NCBI GenBank assembly: GCA_934647235.1
Contig: CAKUFG010000033.1
Location: 1 to 22,720, forward strand
Direction: 5' to 3'
Source of the DNA: an uncultured Clostridia bacterium
GTDB lineage: Bacteria; Bacillota; Clostridia; Christensenellales; Aristaeellaceae
Length of the DNA: 22,720 bases
Below, one piece after another: positions 6,204 to 13,769 of this stretch. The notes under the pieces were generated by a model. It searched no databases. It had not been told where the DNA came from and worked only from the letters and a program-made list of their open reading frames with translations. Position numbers and translations under genes: made by a program. Position 1 is the stretch's first letter. Every line of letters starts with the position of its first letter.

Positions 6204-8465
6204 TTACCACATATAGTCGCTATCATTTTTTAGCTGCACTCCCGTATCCATATGATAGTCCTCTTTTCTGCGAAGCACCCAATAACCGGATGGCTGCGCG
6301 GGGTCTTCTTTCCGCTTGGCAGCAAAACACAGTTGCTCCGCATAACAGCTGAAGGAAGCATCCGGATACACGGTCACGCACAGCGGCGCCGCTTCACTCA
6401 TCCATTTCGCCGTCACGCCATGATTCAAGGCTTCTTCCTTTAGCTGCTCAAACATTTTATTTTCAGGCTCATATGGCACAAGCACCTGCACGCCATCATT
6501 CTTGATAATGCGATAGTTTTTCTCGACCAACGCATAATCCTGCGCTTTGATTGCGCTGTCCAATTCGCTGCTGCCCTTCAGCTTCTGAAAAAGCCGCTGA
6601 TAATAGCGCTGAATGTCGCTCGGATTCATCAGATCAATCGTTTTTTCATCATGCAGTGCGCTGACCAGCATCGCCGCCCTGCCATACCAGTTATCAGGAT
6701 ACAGATTTTTTTCATCTGGCAGAAAGACGAGAACCTGTCCGCCTTCCGGAAGACGGCCATTTCGGTTGCAGCGTCCTGCTGCCTGAATGATTGATTCCAG
6801 CGGCGCCAGCGCACGGAAAACGTTGTCAAAATCCAAATCCACGCCAGCCTCTATGCACTGTGTTGCAATCACCCGGCACGGCAGACCATCACGCAGACGC
6901 TTTTTGACTTGCTCTATCACAACGCGGCGATGCGCCGGGCACAATTCTGTCGTTATGTAGAATACTGTTTCCTTCTCGCACGCTAACTGCAGCGCATCAA
7001 ACAGCTTCTTCGCGTGCTTTTTCATATTCACAATGGTGCAGATACTCCGCTGCTCCGCCATCCTCTGCGCAATTTCTGCCCACGACATTTTCTCATCCGG
7101 CAAAATCCGCCATGTAACCTGAACACGCCGAAGCTTCTCATACATATCTGCATGATTCGGGCAGATTTCTGCAGCATGCCAAGTCAGGTCAGGGATTGAT
7201 GAATAATCCGGTTGTGTCGCCGTAGAGAAAAGCATCGTCACATTTTTCTTTGGCAGATTGCAAAGCGCCTGAATTGTTCTGAGCGTCGCGGGGAACAGCT
7301 CTGCTGGCAAGCTCTGCGCTTCATCAAAAATAATCACCGAATTAGCCAGCTGGTGCAGCTTCCGAAGATTCGGCGCTTTTGCCGCAAACAAGCCCTCAAA
7401 AAATCGCACTGAGGTTGTGACAATGACCGGCATGTTCCAGCGCTGTGCGAACTCCCTCTGCTCCTCCGTCAGCTGCCGCTGGCTATGATCCTCCAGCAAA
7501 ACATCATCCCCGAGGATTTTACGATATTCCATCGCATTCTGTTCCGTCAGCGTAATAAACGGCAGTACGATAATAATTCGCTGCTGACCATTCCTGCAGC
7601 ACTGGCGCAGCGCAAAATGCAGCAAAGCCAGCGTTTTCCCCGTGCCAGTAGGTGCCGTCAGGGTATAGATTCCCGGCGCATTATCGCCCGCCCTGCCGCA
7701 AGCTTCAAACAGTTCGTTCCGCAGCGCATTGAGTTTTTTATCAGCAGTTGAGGTTTTCGCCAGCTCTGCCCGATATGCATTTAATCGCTCTAGCCATTTT
7801 TCTGCATCACATTGCGGCGGTTCTGGAATGGCTTCTCCTTCTTCTTCCGCCGATGCAGTATAATCTGCATCCACCAGACAAGAAAGCAGCAGCCGCGACC
7901 AAAGCATCCTTTCTTCATCCCGTAGCTTCAAACTCTTGAGGCCAATACGTTTGCACTCCGGAAGTTCCCCATGAAATATATCATGAAGCGCCCTGTAATT
8001 CTCTTTGCCTGTTAATGCAACCTCCTTTCCATCGTTTCCTTCAAGCCAATTTTGCGTTGTCATGCAATTGCACAGTGAGTGCTTTAGTTCATCGTAGCAG
8101 AGCAGCATCCCATGATGCGCATTGATTGCCTCCAAGATGGGTGCATAGTTTGTATTTGCAAACTTTGTACTTATGCGCTCGTCTGTCTCTTTGCCCGCAT
8201 ATTTGCTCGTCTCGATAAGCCACCAGTACAAAAACGCAGCGCTTGCCCTTGCATGGTCTACTCTGGATGCTTTTTCTTTCAAGACGTCCTGGAATTTATC
8301 CGTAAATTTGCCAGCATCATGGACAACTCCAGCCATTTCCGCTTCTTTTTCCATTCCCAGCGGGCTTCCAAACGCTTTGTTCAACGCTCCTACCGCACGA
8401 AGATGCTCCTTCACCTCCACCTGCTCACATCCGGAGTGCTTTGACTTCGCATACCACTTCTTCAT
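6204..8465 (-). CDS. cas3: CRISPR-associated helicase-nuclease Cas3
   Basis: A 753-residue Cas3, recruited by Cascade to nick, unwind and degrade target DNA. The N-terminal HD nuclease shows His21, the HD pair His49-Asp50 in VVHDAGKFTDKF, His71 and a later NAHHG. The SF2 helicase follows with Walker A APTGTGKT near residue 275, motif II FDEAQSLP near 380, motif III FSTATQ, and motif VI QAAGRCNRNG. The length is normal for type I-C. The start has GGTGGAGAG in front. It has its own promoter and is separated from cas5c by 188 bases containing a second promoter, so cas3 and the effector genes can be controlled separately. No defects are seen. Confidence 0.97.
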   Translation of the reverse strand: MKKWYAKSKHSGCEQVEVKEHLRAVGALNKAFGSPLGMEKEAEMAGVVHDAGKFTDKFQDVLKEKASRVDHARASAAFLYWWLIETSKYAGKETDERISTKFANTNYAPILEAINAHHGMLLCYDELKHSLCNCMTTQNWLEGNDGKEVALTGKENYRALHDIFHGELPECKRIGLKSLKLRDEERMLWSRLLLSCLVDADYTASAEEEGEAIPEPPQCDAEKWLERLNAYRAELAKTSTADKKLNALRNELFEACGRAGDNAPGIYTLTAPTGTGKTLALLHFALRQCCRNGQQRIIIVLPFITLTEQNAMEYRKILGDDVLLEDHSQRQLTEEQREFAQRWNMPVIVTTSVRFFEGLFAAKAPNLRKLHQLANSVIIFDEAQSLPAELFPATLRTIQALCNLPKKNVTMLFSTATQPDYSSIPDLTWHAAEICPNHADMYEKLRRVQVTWRILPDEKMSWAEIAQRMAEQRSICTIVNMKKHAKKLFDALQLACEKETVFYITTELCPAHRRVVIEQVKKRLRDGLPCRVIATQCIEAGVDLDFDNVFRALAPLESIIQAAGRCNRNGRLPEGGQVLVFLPDEKNLYPDNWYGRAAMLVSALHDEKTIDLMNPSDIQRYYQRLFQKLKGSSELDSAIKAQDYALVEKNYRIIKNDGVQVLVPYEPENKMFEQLKEEALNHGVTAKWMSEAAPLCVTVYPDASFSCYAEQLCFAAKRKEDPAQPSGYWVLRRKEDYHMDTGVQLKNDSDYMW

Positions 8466-8514
8466 AGCGTCTCTCCACCTTCATATTAAACTCAAACGGT
8501 TATACTGCATATTT

Positions 8515-8543
8515 AGCATACACAAACCTTTTAATTTTGTCAA
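8515..8543 (-). promoter_or_regulatory. cas3 promoter
   Basis: On the minus strand TTGACA (8543-8538), a 17-nt spacer and TATGCT (8520-8515) precede cas3 by about 50 bases. It begins immediately after the rpsI terminator, so cas3 expression appears insulated from the ribosomal operon. Confidence 0.65.
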
Positions 8544-8560
8544 TGCCCGCAAATACGCAA

Positions 8561-8597
8561 AAGAAAAGACCCATGACTGCCATAACAGCCATGGGTC
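8561..8597 (-). terminator. Intrinsic terminator of the rplM-rpsI operon
   Basis: GACCCATG (minus-strand copy at 8597-8590) pairs with CATGGGTC (8575-8568) and the stem extends inward by four more pairs including one G-U. It is followed on the minus strand by TTTTCTTTT. It lies 25 bases after the rpsI stop. Confidence 0.85.
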
Positions 8598-8622
8598 GTA
8601 AATCCTTGATATAAAAGGGAAC

Positions 8623-9009
8623 TCAGCGCTTGCTGAACTGGGGCGCGCGGCGGGCGGCCTTGAGGCCGTACTTCTTGCGCTCCTTCATGCGAGGATCGCG
8701 GGTCAAGAAACCAGCCTTCTTCAGATCGCCGCGCAGGTCGGGATTGGCCTTGCACAGGGCGCGGCTGATGCCATGACGGATCGCGCCGGCCTGGCCGGTG
8801 AAGCCGCCGCCATTGACGTTTACCATCACGTCATAGCCGGAAACCTTGGTCAGCTCCAGGGGCTGACGAACGGTCATCTTGAGGGTTTCATAACCGAAAT
8901 AGTTGTCGATATCGCGGCCATTGATGACGATTTTGCCATCACCGGCCACCAGACGAACGCGGGCCACAGCGGACTTGCGGCGGCCAACAGCATTGAAATC
9001 ATTAGCCAT
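8623..9009 (-). CDS. rpsI: 30S ribosomal protein S9
   Basis: A 128-residue S9 of the small ribosomal subunit, whose basic C-terminal tail reaches the P-site tRNA. The opening NAVGRRKSAVARVRLV, the central GGGFTGQAGAIRHGISRAL and the C-terminal KERKKYGLKAARRAPQFSKR, with its invariant terminal Lys-Arg, identify it with no doubt. GGAAGGAG precedes the start. It lies 22 bases after rplM in the conserved L13-S9 pair, and an intrinsic terminator follows. The pair forms the conserved edge against which the CRISPR-Cas locus sits. Confidence 0.99.
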   Translation of the reverse strand: MANDFNAVGRRKSAVARVRLVAGDGKIVINGRDIDNYFGYETLKMTVRQPLELTKVSGYDVMVNVNGGGFTGQAGAIRHGISRALCKANPDLRGDLKKAGFLTRDPRMKERKKYGLKAARRAPQFSKR

Positions 9010-9031
9010 GAATGTATTTACTCCTTCCGCG

Positions 9032-9466
9032 TTACTTGCTCAGTTCGAGCGTTTCGGGCTTCTGCGCGGCATGCGGATGATTTTCGCCCGCATAGACGAA
9101 CAGCTTTTTCGCCATCTGACGGCCCAGGGGGCCCTTGGGCAGCATACCGGTGATGGCATGACGCACGGCAAACTCGGGCTTGTCGTTCATCAGATCGCGA
9201 TACTTGGTTTCGCTCATACCGCCGGTGTAGCCGCTGTGATGGTAATAGATCTTCTGATCCAGCTTGCGGCCGGTCAGGATCGCCTTATCGGCGTTGATGA
9301 TGATTACATAATCGCCGGTATCCACGTGGGGAGTATAGATGGGCTTGGTCTTACCGCGAAGGATATTGGCAACCTGAGTCGCCAGGCGGCCAAGCACCAT
9401 GCCGTCAGCATCAACGACATACCACTTGCGCTCAACGTTTTGCGCATTTGCCATAAAGGTATTCAA
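9032..9466 (-). CDS. rplM: 50S ribosomal protein L13
   Basis: A 144-residue L13, an early-assembly protein of the large subunit. VERKWYVVDADGMVLGRLAT, YTPHVDTGDYVIIINADK, and MLPKGPLGRQMAKKLFVYAG are family hallmarks. I chose the TTG at 9466, which gives the usual MNTFMANAQ start and family length and lies 8 bases after an AAGGAGG Shine-Dalgarno. The ATG at 9472 is only 2 bases from that site, and an open frame reaching 9544 lies inside the structured leader. First gene of the operon with rpsI. Confidence 0.98.
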   Translation of the reverse strand: MNTFMANAQNVERKWYVVDADGMVLGRLATQVANILRGKTKPIYTPHVDTGDYVIIINADKAILTGRKLDQKIYYHHSGYTGGMSETKYRDLMNDKPEFAVRHAITGMLPKGPLGRQMAKKLFVYAGENHPHAAQKPETLELSK

Positions 9467-9577
9467 GTACATTTCCTCCTTGACAAAATCAAAGCAATTT
9501 AGGGATGGTCTGGCATGATGGTCAGCATGCAGAACCGTGTTCAATAGTTCCCGGGGCTAGCGGAGTCTATTGATGCA
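9467..9577 (-). promoter_or_regulatory. Structured rplM leader, probable ribosomal-protein autoregulatory element
   Basis: The roughly 110-nt leader between promoter and rplM can fold into at least two helices on the minus strand. One has CAATAG and CTATTG as arms around a GC-rich loop. The other has GGTT..GCATG pairing with CATGCC..ACC. Autoregulatory L13 leaders are known in Bacillota; membership in that family is inferred from position and foldability, not from a covariance-model hit. Confidence 0.4.
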
Positions 9578-9583
9578 TCTGAT

Positions 9584-9612
9584 ATAATACCGTAATTCAC
9601 AGGATTTGTCAA
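9584..9612 (-). promoter_or_regulatory. rplM-rpsI promoter
   Basis: On the minus strand a perfect TTGACA (9612-9607) is separated by 17 nt from TATTAT (9589-9584). This is a strong sigma-A-type promoter, as expected for a ribosomal operon. Confidence 0.85.
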
Positions 9613-9717
9613 CCACTTTTTTGCGTTTATCCGCAATTTGCGCGCAGAAATGCCGTCTGGCTCCGGCGCTGATATCCCCTGAGCGCCGACAAAATGCCAG
9701 GCCCCGGCGGCACGCCA

Positions 9718-10077
9718 TTACTTCTTTTCAAGCATGCGGTTGATGAAGCCCAGCAGCATCAGCATGTCCTTTTCATCAAGCTGCTTCATGCCGTTGACGG
9801 CCTTTTGAATCAGCTCAGGGTTCTGCGTGCCTTCATCTAAAAACTGCTGTGGAATGAGTTCAAAATATTCGCAGATTGCAAAGAACTCCTTCATCGGCGG
9901 CGTTGCCTTGCCCGAGGATATATTGTGGACGTAGCCGCAGCGTGTCTCTAATACGGCAAGCATTTCGCTCTATTCAGACAGGCGGAGAGAGATTTTCCGC
10001 AATTCATCCGCGATGCGGGCACATTTTCTGCGAAGCTCTTTCTGTTTCAGCGCCATTGCGCTGTTGATGTTCTCCAT
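9718..10077 (-). pseudogene. Small XRE-type HTH regulator interrupted by an in-frame stop
   Basis: An ATG at 10077 opens 35 codons beginning MENINSAMALKQKELRRK, then an in-frame TAG stands at 9970-9972. The same frame continues to 9718 with CGYVHNISSGKATPPMKEFF and ICEYFELIPQQFLDEGTQ, the second half of an XRE HTH domain plus its usual C-terminal helix. Ignoring the TAG, the whole would be about 118 residues, a normal size for this family of clostridial HTH proteins. The downstream part alone (81 residues from an ATG at 9963) lacks the first HTH helices and has no good Shine-Dalgarno. A single-base nonsense change is the simplest reading; a sequencing error or a functional short form are alternatives. 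Confidence 0.5.
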
Positions 10078-10116
10078 ATTCGGCTTTTTCACTTTCTTTC
10101 CTCATTTTCTGTATTC

Positions 10117-10146
10117 ATTATACCAAAAATTTTGGACGTTTTCCAA
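10117..10146 (-). promoter_or_regulatory. Promoter of the HTH gene with palindromic operator
   Basis: On the minus strand TTGGAA (10146-10141), 18 nt, then TATAAT (10122-10117). The spacer contains the perfect palindrome CCAAAAATTTTGG (10123-10135). An overlapping dyad TTGGA-CGTTT-TCCAA covers 10132-10146. Together they are a plausible operator, possibly autoregulatory. Confidence 0.55.
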
Positions 10147-10212
10147 TGAACGGGCGGAGGGGCGGGAACCGGCGAAACTGGCGGAGGGCGGTAAGGTTCT
10201 CATATCTCGCAA

Positions 10213-10290
10213 TTTCTGATATTTGGCGGACGCAATTCATATTTTCTGATATTTCCGCACAGTTTCGCCGATTATTGGATATTTGACGGA
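10213..10290 (+). repeat. Three GATATTT-centred repeats at exact 30-bp spacing
   Basis: GATATTT occurs at 10218, 10248 and 10278, exactly 30 bases apart. The first two copies share TTTCTGATATTT and the first and third are followed by G(G/A)CGGA. The array sits in the 331-base gene-free stretch 10078-10408 between the leftward HTH promoter and the rightward promoter at 10346. A spacing of about three helical turns fits a multi-site operator. The rest of that stretch holds only a G-rich segment at 10150-10192. Confidence 0.5.
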
Positions 10291-10345
10291 AATTATTCAG
10301 AATCAGATGAAAAGCACAAAATATCCGCAGAAAACGCATTTTATC

Positions 10346-10374
10346 TTGAAAAAACGCTCGAATTTCGCTATAAT
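10346..10374 (+). promoter_or_regulatory. Promoter of the membrane XRE regulator
   Basis: TTGAAA (10346-10351), a 17-nt spacer and a perfect TATAAT (10369-10374). The predicted start near 10381 rules out translation from the upstream ATG at 10283. Confidence 0.75.
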
Positions 10375-10408
10375 ATCAAGGTATGAAGTGATGAAAAGAG
10401 GAACAAAA

Positions 10409-11179
10409 GTGGAGCAGTTTGGAGCGCAGCTTTCCGCTGCACGCAAGGCGAAGGGCTACACACAGGAGCAGTTGGCGGAGAAACTGACCGTATCCCGCAC
10501 CAATATTTCCCGCTGGGAAAGCGGAAAAATGATGCCTGATTTGGATACCGTCAAGCGTCTTTCGCAGATATTGGATTACAATTTCTTTGCGGAACAAGAC
10601 AACAGCACCGACACGCCGCCTCAAGAAACCCCTGTTTCCGAAACGCCTTCTCCTGCACAGGACGATACCCTTTGTGCCGCTTCTCCGAAGCAATCAGGCA
10701 TTCGCAAACCGCTCTTCATTGCGGCGGGCACGCTTGTGCTCATTGCGGCGATAATCGTCTGCCTTCTGCTGAACGGCAAACCGTCGGGCGGACAGGCGCA
10801 GGCTAACGTCACCATTACGCCTCTGGAGAATCCGACCTATGCTATCAACGCCGGTGAGGATATGTTTCAGGGCGGCGTGGGCTGGTTCTATGAATTCCAA
10901 TATGAAGAAACGGCTGGCGTGCCCTTCACAATCAACGAGTATATCGTGACCACCATCGCCGACAGCGGGTATGAATACAACGATTATTACACGAGCGACG
11001 ACGTGACCAAGTGGCTTGGCAGTCCCACGCTCAGAGCGGGCGAACCGCAGTCCTTGAGGGGCGGCTTCCCGTTGGGGCCTGCGCAGGGCGTTCGCATTAC
11101 GCTCAACGGCACAGATGCGAACGGAAACGAGCTGTCCTTCTCGGGCTATGTAAAATTGTCAAAGGAAATCAAGGAATAA
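10409..11179 (+). CDS. Membrane-anchored XRE-family regulator with extracellular domain
   Basis: A 256-residue protein. An N-terminal XRE helix-turn-helix (about residues 5-60: AARKAKGYTQEQLAEKLTVS, then TNISRWESG) is followed by a Pro/Thr-rich linker. One membrane helix lies near residues 101-122 (PLFIAAGTLVLIAAIIVCLL). A C-terminal beta-rich domain of about 130 residues, presumably outside the cell, carries no motif I know. The layout suggests a one-component sensor linking an external signal to transcription. I chose the GTG at 10409, 6 bases after AGAGGA; the ATG at 10391 is possible. It is transcribed from its own promoter and closed by a terminator, with operator-like dyads right after it. 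Targets could be those dyads or the 30-bp repeats upstream. Confidence 0.8.
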   Translation: MEQFGAQLSAARKAKGYTQEQLAEKLTVSRTNISRWESGKMMPDLDTVKRLSQILDYNFFAEQDNSTDTPPQETPVSETPSPAQDDTLCAASPKQSGIRKPLFIAAGTLVLIAAIIVCLLLNGKPSGGQAQANVTITPLENPTYAINAGEDMFQGGVGWFYEFQYEETAGVPFTINEYIVTTIADSGYEYNDYYTSDDVTKWLGSPTLRAGEPQSLRGGFPLGPAQGVRITLNGTDANGNELSFSGYVKLSKEIKE

Positions 11180-11194
11180 GGCTTTTGCTCCTGT

Positions 11195-11227
11195 CCGCCT
11201 CTTCGGAGGCGGTTCTTTTGTGTTTTT
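11195..11227 (+). terminator. Intrinsic terminator after the XRE regulator
   Basis: CCGCCTC-TTCG-GAGGCGG (11195-11212) forms a perfect 7-bp stem with a stable tetraloop and is followed by a T-rich run (TTCTTTTGTGTTTTT). It separates the regulator from the downstream operon. Confidence 0.9.
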
Positions 11228-11244
11228 AGGGCTGAAAACCCAGA

Positions 11245-11321
11245 ATGTGCGTGATTTGCACATTGTGCGCGCCAAATATGCGTAATCCGCACGTGCTTTT
11301 TCGCCCGTTCGCTGCTAAAAT
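11245..11321 (+). promoter_or_regulatory. Two operator-like dyads and an extended -10 promoter
   Basis: Two related 19-base imperfect palindromes, at 11245-11263 and 11276-11294, agree at 14 of 19 positions and are 31 bases apart. Their cores are GTGC...GCAC and TGCG...CGCA. Just downstream is TGCTAAAAT (11313-11321), an extended -10 without a clear -35. The second dyad lies about where a -35 would be, so binding there could control the operon that begins at 11354. Confidence 0.45.
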
Positions 11322-11353
11322 AAAGGCATAACAGGCGAAAGAAGGGAGGTTCA

Positions 11354-11644
11354 ATGCTGTATCTTGGCTGGATTGTGGCGGCGTTTCTCGGCGGTTTCCT
11401 TCTGGCGCTCTGGTTCTGGCAGCGGAAAGCGCGGCGTTCTCTGCGAGAGCGGTTTTCGCGTGTAGAGTCGTTTCAGGGGCGAAGCTATCGAGAGGTGCTG
11501 ACCATCGCAGGCGCAAAGCCCAATACCATCGTTCATCTGGCGGACGGCACTACGCGGAAAATCTGGCGCGAGGAAGGGTATTTCATTGCGCTGGCATTCG
11601 ACGCGCGGGACGTGTGCCTAGGGGTTATCGACGAAGAAGTTTGA
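11354..11644 (+). CDS. Small membrane-anchored protein of unknown function
   Basis: A 96-residue protein. Residues 2-22 (LYLGWIVAAFLGGFLLALWFW) are one hydrophobic helix followed by a strongly basic stretch (QRKARRSLRERF), predicting a cytoplasmic C-terminal domain. That domain (GRSYREVLTIAGAKPNTIVH ... GYFIALAFDARDVCLGV) resembles the small BamE/SmpA-like fold in pattern, a weak impression only. GGGAGG precedes the ATG. First gene of a four-gene operon with touching or overlapping ends; its stop is immediately followed by the next open frame. Function unknown. Confidence 0.75.
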   Translation: MLYLGWIVAAFLGGFLLALWFWQRKARRSLRERFSRVESFQGRSYREVLTIAGAKPNTIVHLADGTTRKIWREEGYFIALAFDARDVCLGVIDEEV

Positions 11645-11662
11645 ATGGAGGAAGAGAAACCA

Positions 11663-11950
11663 ATGCGAATCACCATTGACACGGATTTACAGGCAATCAT
11701 TGTTCCCGAATCCTACTATATGCAGGTGGACAAACTGAACGAAGTCATTGAAGAAGCAGGCGGAAAGAAGCTGGATTATTCGCAGTATATCAAGAACTGC
11801 TTTGATAAGGCGTATCATACGCAGATTATCCGTCAGAACGACGTGGCGAAGATGAGGGGCACGAAGAAGCGCAAGGCGACCGCTAAGACGGCAGAAGGCG
11901 CGCCCGAGGACAAGAGCGAAGAAAAGCCTGCGGAGGAAGCGAAGCAATGA
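11663..11950 (+). CDS. Small protein with charged C-terminal tail, unknown function
   Basis: A 95-residue protein beginning MRITIDTDLQAIIVPESYY, with a folded region to about residue 60 (KLDYSQYIKNCFDKAYHTQI). After it comes a basic segment MRGTKKRKATAK and a Glu/Lys/Ala-rich disordered tail. The start at 11663 is preferred because GGAGGAAGAG precedes it; an in-frame ATG at 11645 would add six residues. Its stop overlaps the next start by 4 bases. The compact N-terminus with a basic tail suggests a nucleic-acid or chromosome-associated small protein of mobile-element type. I do not recognise the family with certainty. Confidence 0.7.
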   Translation: MRITIDTDLQAIIVPESYYMQVDKLNEVIEEAGGKKLDYSQYIKNCFDKAYHTQIIRQNDVAKMRGTKKRKATAKTAEGAPEDKSEEKPAEEAKQ

Positions 11951-12147
11951 GCAAGGCCGTCACGCCCGATGAAGTGAAGGAATTTCACAGGCTGTATGAG
12001 CAATACGGAAGCTATGCCGAGGTTGCGCGCAGGACAGGGCGGAGCGCCTCCACCATCGGGAAATACATTCGTATGGCGGGAATGACAAAGGCGCATAGGC
12101 ACGCCGTGGAACAGACGATTGGGAAAAGTGAGGAGGGAAAAAGATGA
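11947..12147 (+). CDS. Small helix-turn-helix protein
   Basis: A 66-residue protein that is almost entirely one HTH. FHRLYEQYGSYAEVARRTGR followed by SASTIGKYIRMAGM has the spacing of a resolvase/homeodomain-like HTH, with YAEVARRTG as second helix and SASTIGKYIR as recognition helix. A short basic tail follows. It overlaps both neighbours by 4 bases (ATGA type), so its synthesis is probably coupled to theirs. It could regulate the operon from the dyads at 11245-11294 or help a mobile-element function. Neither role is shown by the sequence. Confidence 0.75.
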   Translation: MSKAVTPDEVKEFHRLYEQYGSYAEVARRTGRSASTIGKYIRMAGMTKAHRHAVEQTIGKSEEGKR

Positions 12148-13634
12148 AGAAAGGGTTAATTCACATTTTGATTGTCTGTCTGTTGACTTTTAACTGTTCA
12201 GCATTGGCGGATAATCTGACTACTGAAATTCTTCCGATGGATATTGGAGTATACAACGGAGAGACAAAACTGGAAGTTCCGACATACAGCGACGGAACAA
12301 CAGTCTATGTTCCGCTGGAAAAGCTGATACAGATGCTTGGTGGAAGTTATGAAGTACAAGGCGAAAACATTGTATTATCCATCGCGTCTGAGACAGATTC
12401 TCAATCAACAGTTAGTGACGATGCCGATACCATTTCTTCGATTAAAAATGTAGTCCTGTTTGATAAGGATGGTGTCAAAGCGTATTTCACCGGAAAATTT
12501 CAAGAAGATAATATGCTTCATTTAGAAGTTATAATCGAAAATCAAACGAACAAGAATCTTGAAATCACATATACAGGTAAGGCTAATGGTTGGAATTTAG
12601 GCAGTGATTATACGATTGGAAATGCGTATACTGTTCATTCTGATTCAAAAGCCAAAGGAGACCTTTGGTTTTTGCCAGAGCAGATTGGTGCGTCAACTTG
12701 TTTGGATATAGAATCGCTCGATTTGGTTTTTAAGGTGATAGATGCCGATACATACATAGTAATTTTCACAGTAGAAACCGGCTCTATTGACTTGAAAAAT
12801 GGTGCGGCTACCGTTCAACCGACCGATTATGTCGAAAAAGATGATAATGACGGAGGTTCTCTTGGCTCGGGCAAAGATATGCTAATGAGCGCTGGAAACT
12901 GTGCCGTGTATGATGAAAGCTCCTCAACGTATACGGCAGATGAGCTGGCGTATGTGGCCTATAAAGATATAGACCGTGCATATTTTTCATGCCTAAATTA
13001 TATGAAACATATGGACAGATTGTGGTCGTCGTTACTGAATATAAATACCATCGACGAAATTGACGACGACTGGATGTTCGGTAGCTATCTTTTTGGGAGC
13101 AACGATCAAACTGAGCTTTTTCAGCGTTACAATTTTCTAAGTACTATAGCGAAGAGAAAACTTGGCATGGACGAAGATATGTCCTTTTCTGACCACATCA
13201 AGGCAACGGGACGCAATATCGTTATTGATGCCATTCAGGAAAGCGCATCAACAAACGCTCTTGCTGACCCGCGAGATGTCATGTGGCTCCTTCTTGCGTG
13301 GGGAGAAGAAACTGGCTGTATGACGAGTATGGCAGAAATTGAATTATGTCTCCAATATGCTAAGGATGAAATCGAAGCGATTATGAACGAAGATAGCAAC
13401 TATGCGAATACTGCTACTTTGCAGGAGTATTACGCAGAAACTTCTGCTTTGTATAGCTATCTGAATGATTTCATGGATACTTATCCCAATTTTGTGAATC
13501 AGAAAAAACAGTATGAAGTAAACAGCGATACTTGGGAATTTGAGTTTGATGCGATTTTTGGTAAAGATGCGTATTCTACATACTATGACTCATATACGCG
13601 CTTTATAGAGGAACGTAAAGCACAGGTACAGTAA
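12144..13634 (+). CDS. Secreted protein with stalk-like N-terminal domain, unknown function
   Basis: A 496-residue exported protein. A signal peptide covers residues 1-22 (KKG start, hydrophobic core LIHILIVCLLTF, ALA cleavage site before DNL). Residues about 30-75 (VYNGETKLEVPTYSDGTTVY followed by VPLEKLIQMLGGSYEV) resemble the copper-amine-oxidase-N/stalk repeat found on clostridial surface proteins. A beta-rich middle and an acidic linker (VEKDDNDGGS) are followed by an alpha-helical C-terminal half of about 250 residues without known motifs. GAGGAGG precedes the start, which overlaps the HTH gene by 4 bases. The base composition is clearly more AT-rich than the flanking genes, suggesting recent acquisition. 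No catalytic motif is visible. Confidence 0.8.
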   Translation: MKKGLIHILIVCLLTFNCSALADNLTTEILPMDIGVYNGETKLEVPTYSDGTTVYVPLEKLIQMLGGSYEVQGENIVLSIASETDSQSTVSDDADTISSIKNVVLFDKDGVKAYFTGKFQEDNMLHLEVIIENQTNKNLEITYTGKANGWNLGSDYTIGNAYTVHSDSKAKGDLWFLPEQIGASTCLDIESLDLVFKVIDADTYIVIFTVETGSIDLKNGAATVQPTDYVEKDDNDGGSLGSGKDMLMSAGNCAVYDESSSTYTADELAYVAYKDIDRAYFSCLNYMKHMDRLWSSLLNINTIDEIDDDWMFGSYLFGSNDQTELFQRYNFLSTIAKRKLGMDEDMSFSDHIKATGRNIVIDAIQESASTNALADPRDVMWLLLAWGEETGCMTSMAEIELCLQYAKDEIEAIMNEDSNYANTATLQEYYAETSALYSYLNDFMDTYPNFVNQKKQYEVNSDTWEFEFDAIFGKDAYSTYYDSYTRFIEERKAQVQ

Positions 13635-13645
13635 TATGCTCTCTA

Positions 13646-13680
13646 CCCCGCCTCCCACCTCGGGAGGCGGGGATTTTTAT
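13646..13680 (+). terminator. Strong intrinsic terminator of the accessory operon
   Basis: CCCCGCCTCCC (13646-13656) pairs perfectly over 11 bp with GGGAGGCGGGG (13662-13672) around a 5-base loop, followed by ATTTTTAT. It closes the four-gene operon. Confidence 0.93.
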
Positions 13681-13769
13681 GTCTTTCTGGAGGTTTTGCC
13701 CGAGGCGTTCTAACATTTTCACGCTTGACAGAAGCCCGCCTTGCGAATAAGATAAAGGCAACTCAAAAA

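Noticed and set aside
9664..9688. Hairpin CGGCGCT/AGCGCCG as terminator of the broken HTH gene
   Set aside because: No T-run follows on the minus strand, so termination cannot be supported.
10150..10192. G-rich stretch as a G-quadruplex
   Set aside because: G runs are irregular, and four clean GGG runs with short loops are not present.
10283..10408. Upstream extension of the XRE regulator from the ATG at 10283
   Set aside because: A good promoter at 10346-10374 lies inside it and the extra residues have no HTH-family resemblance.
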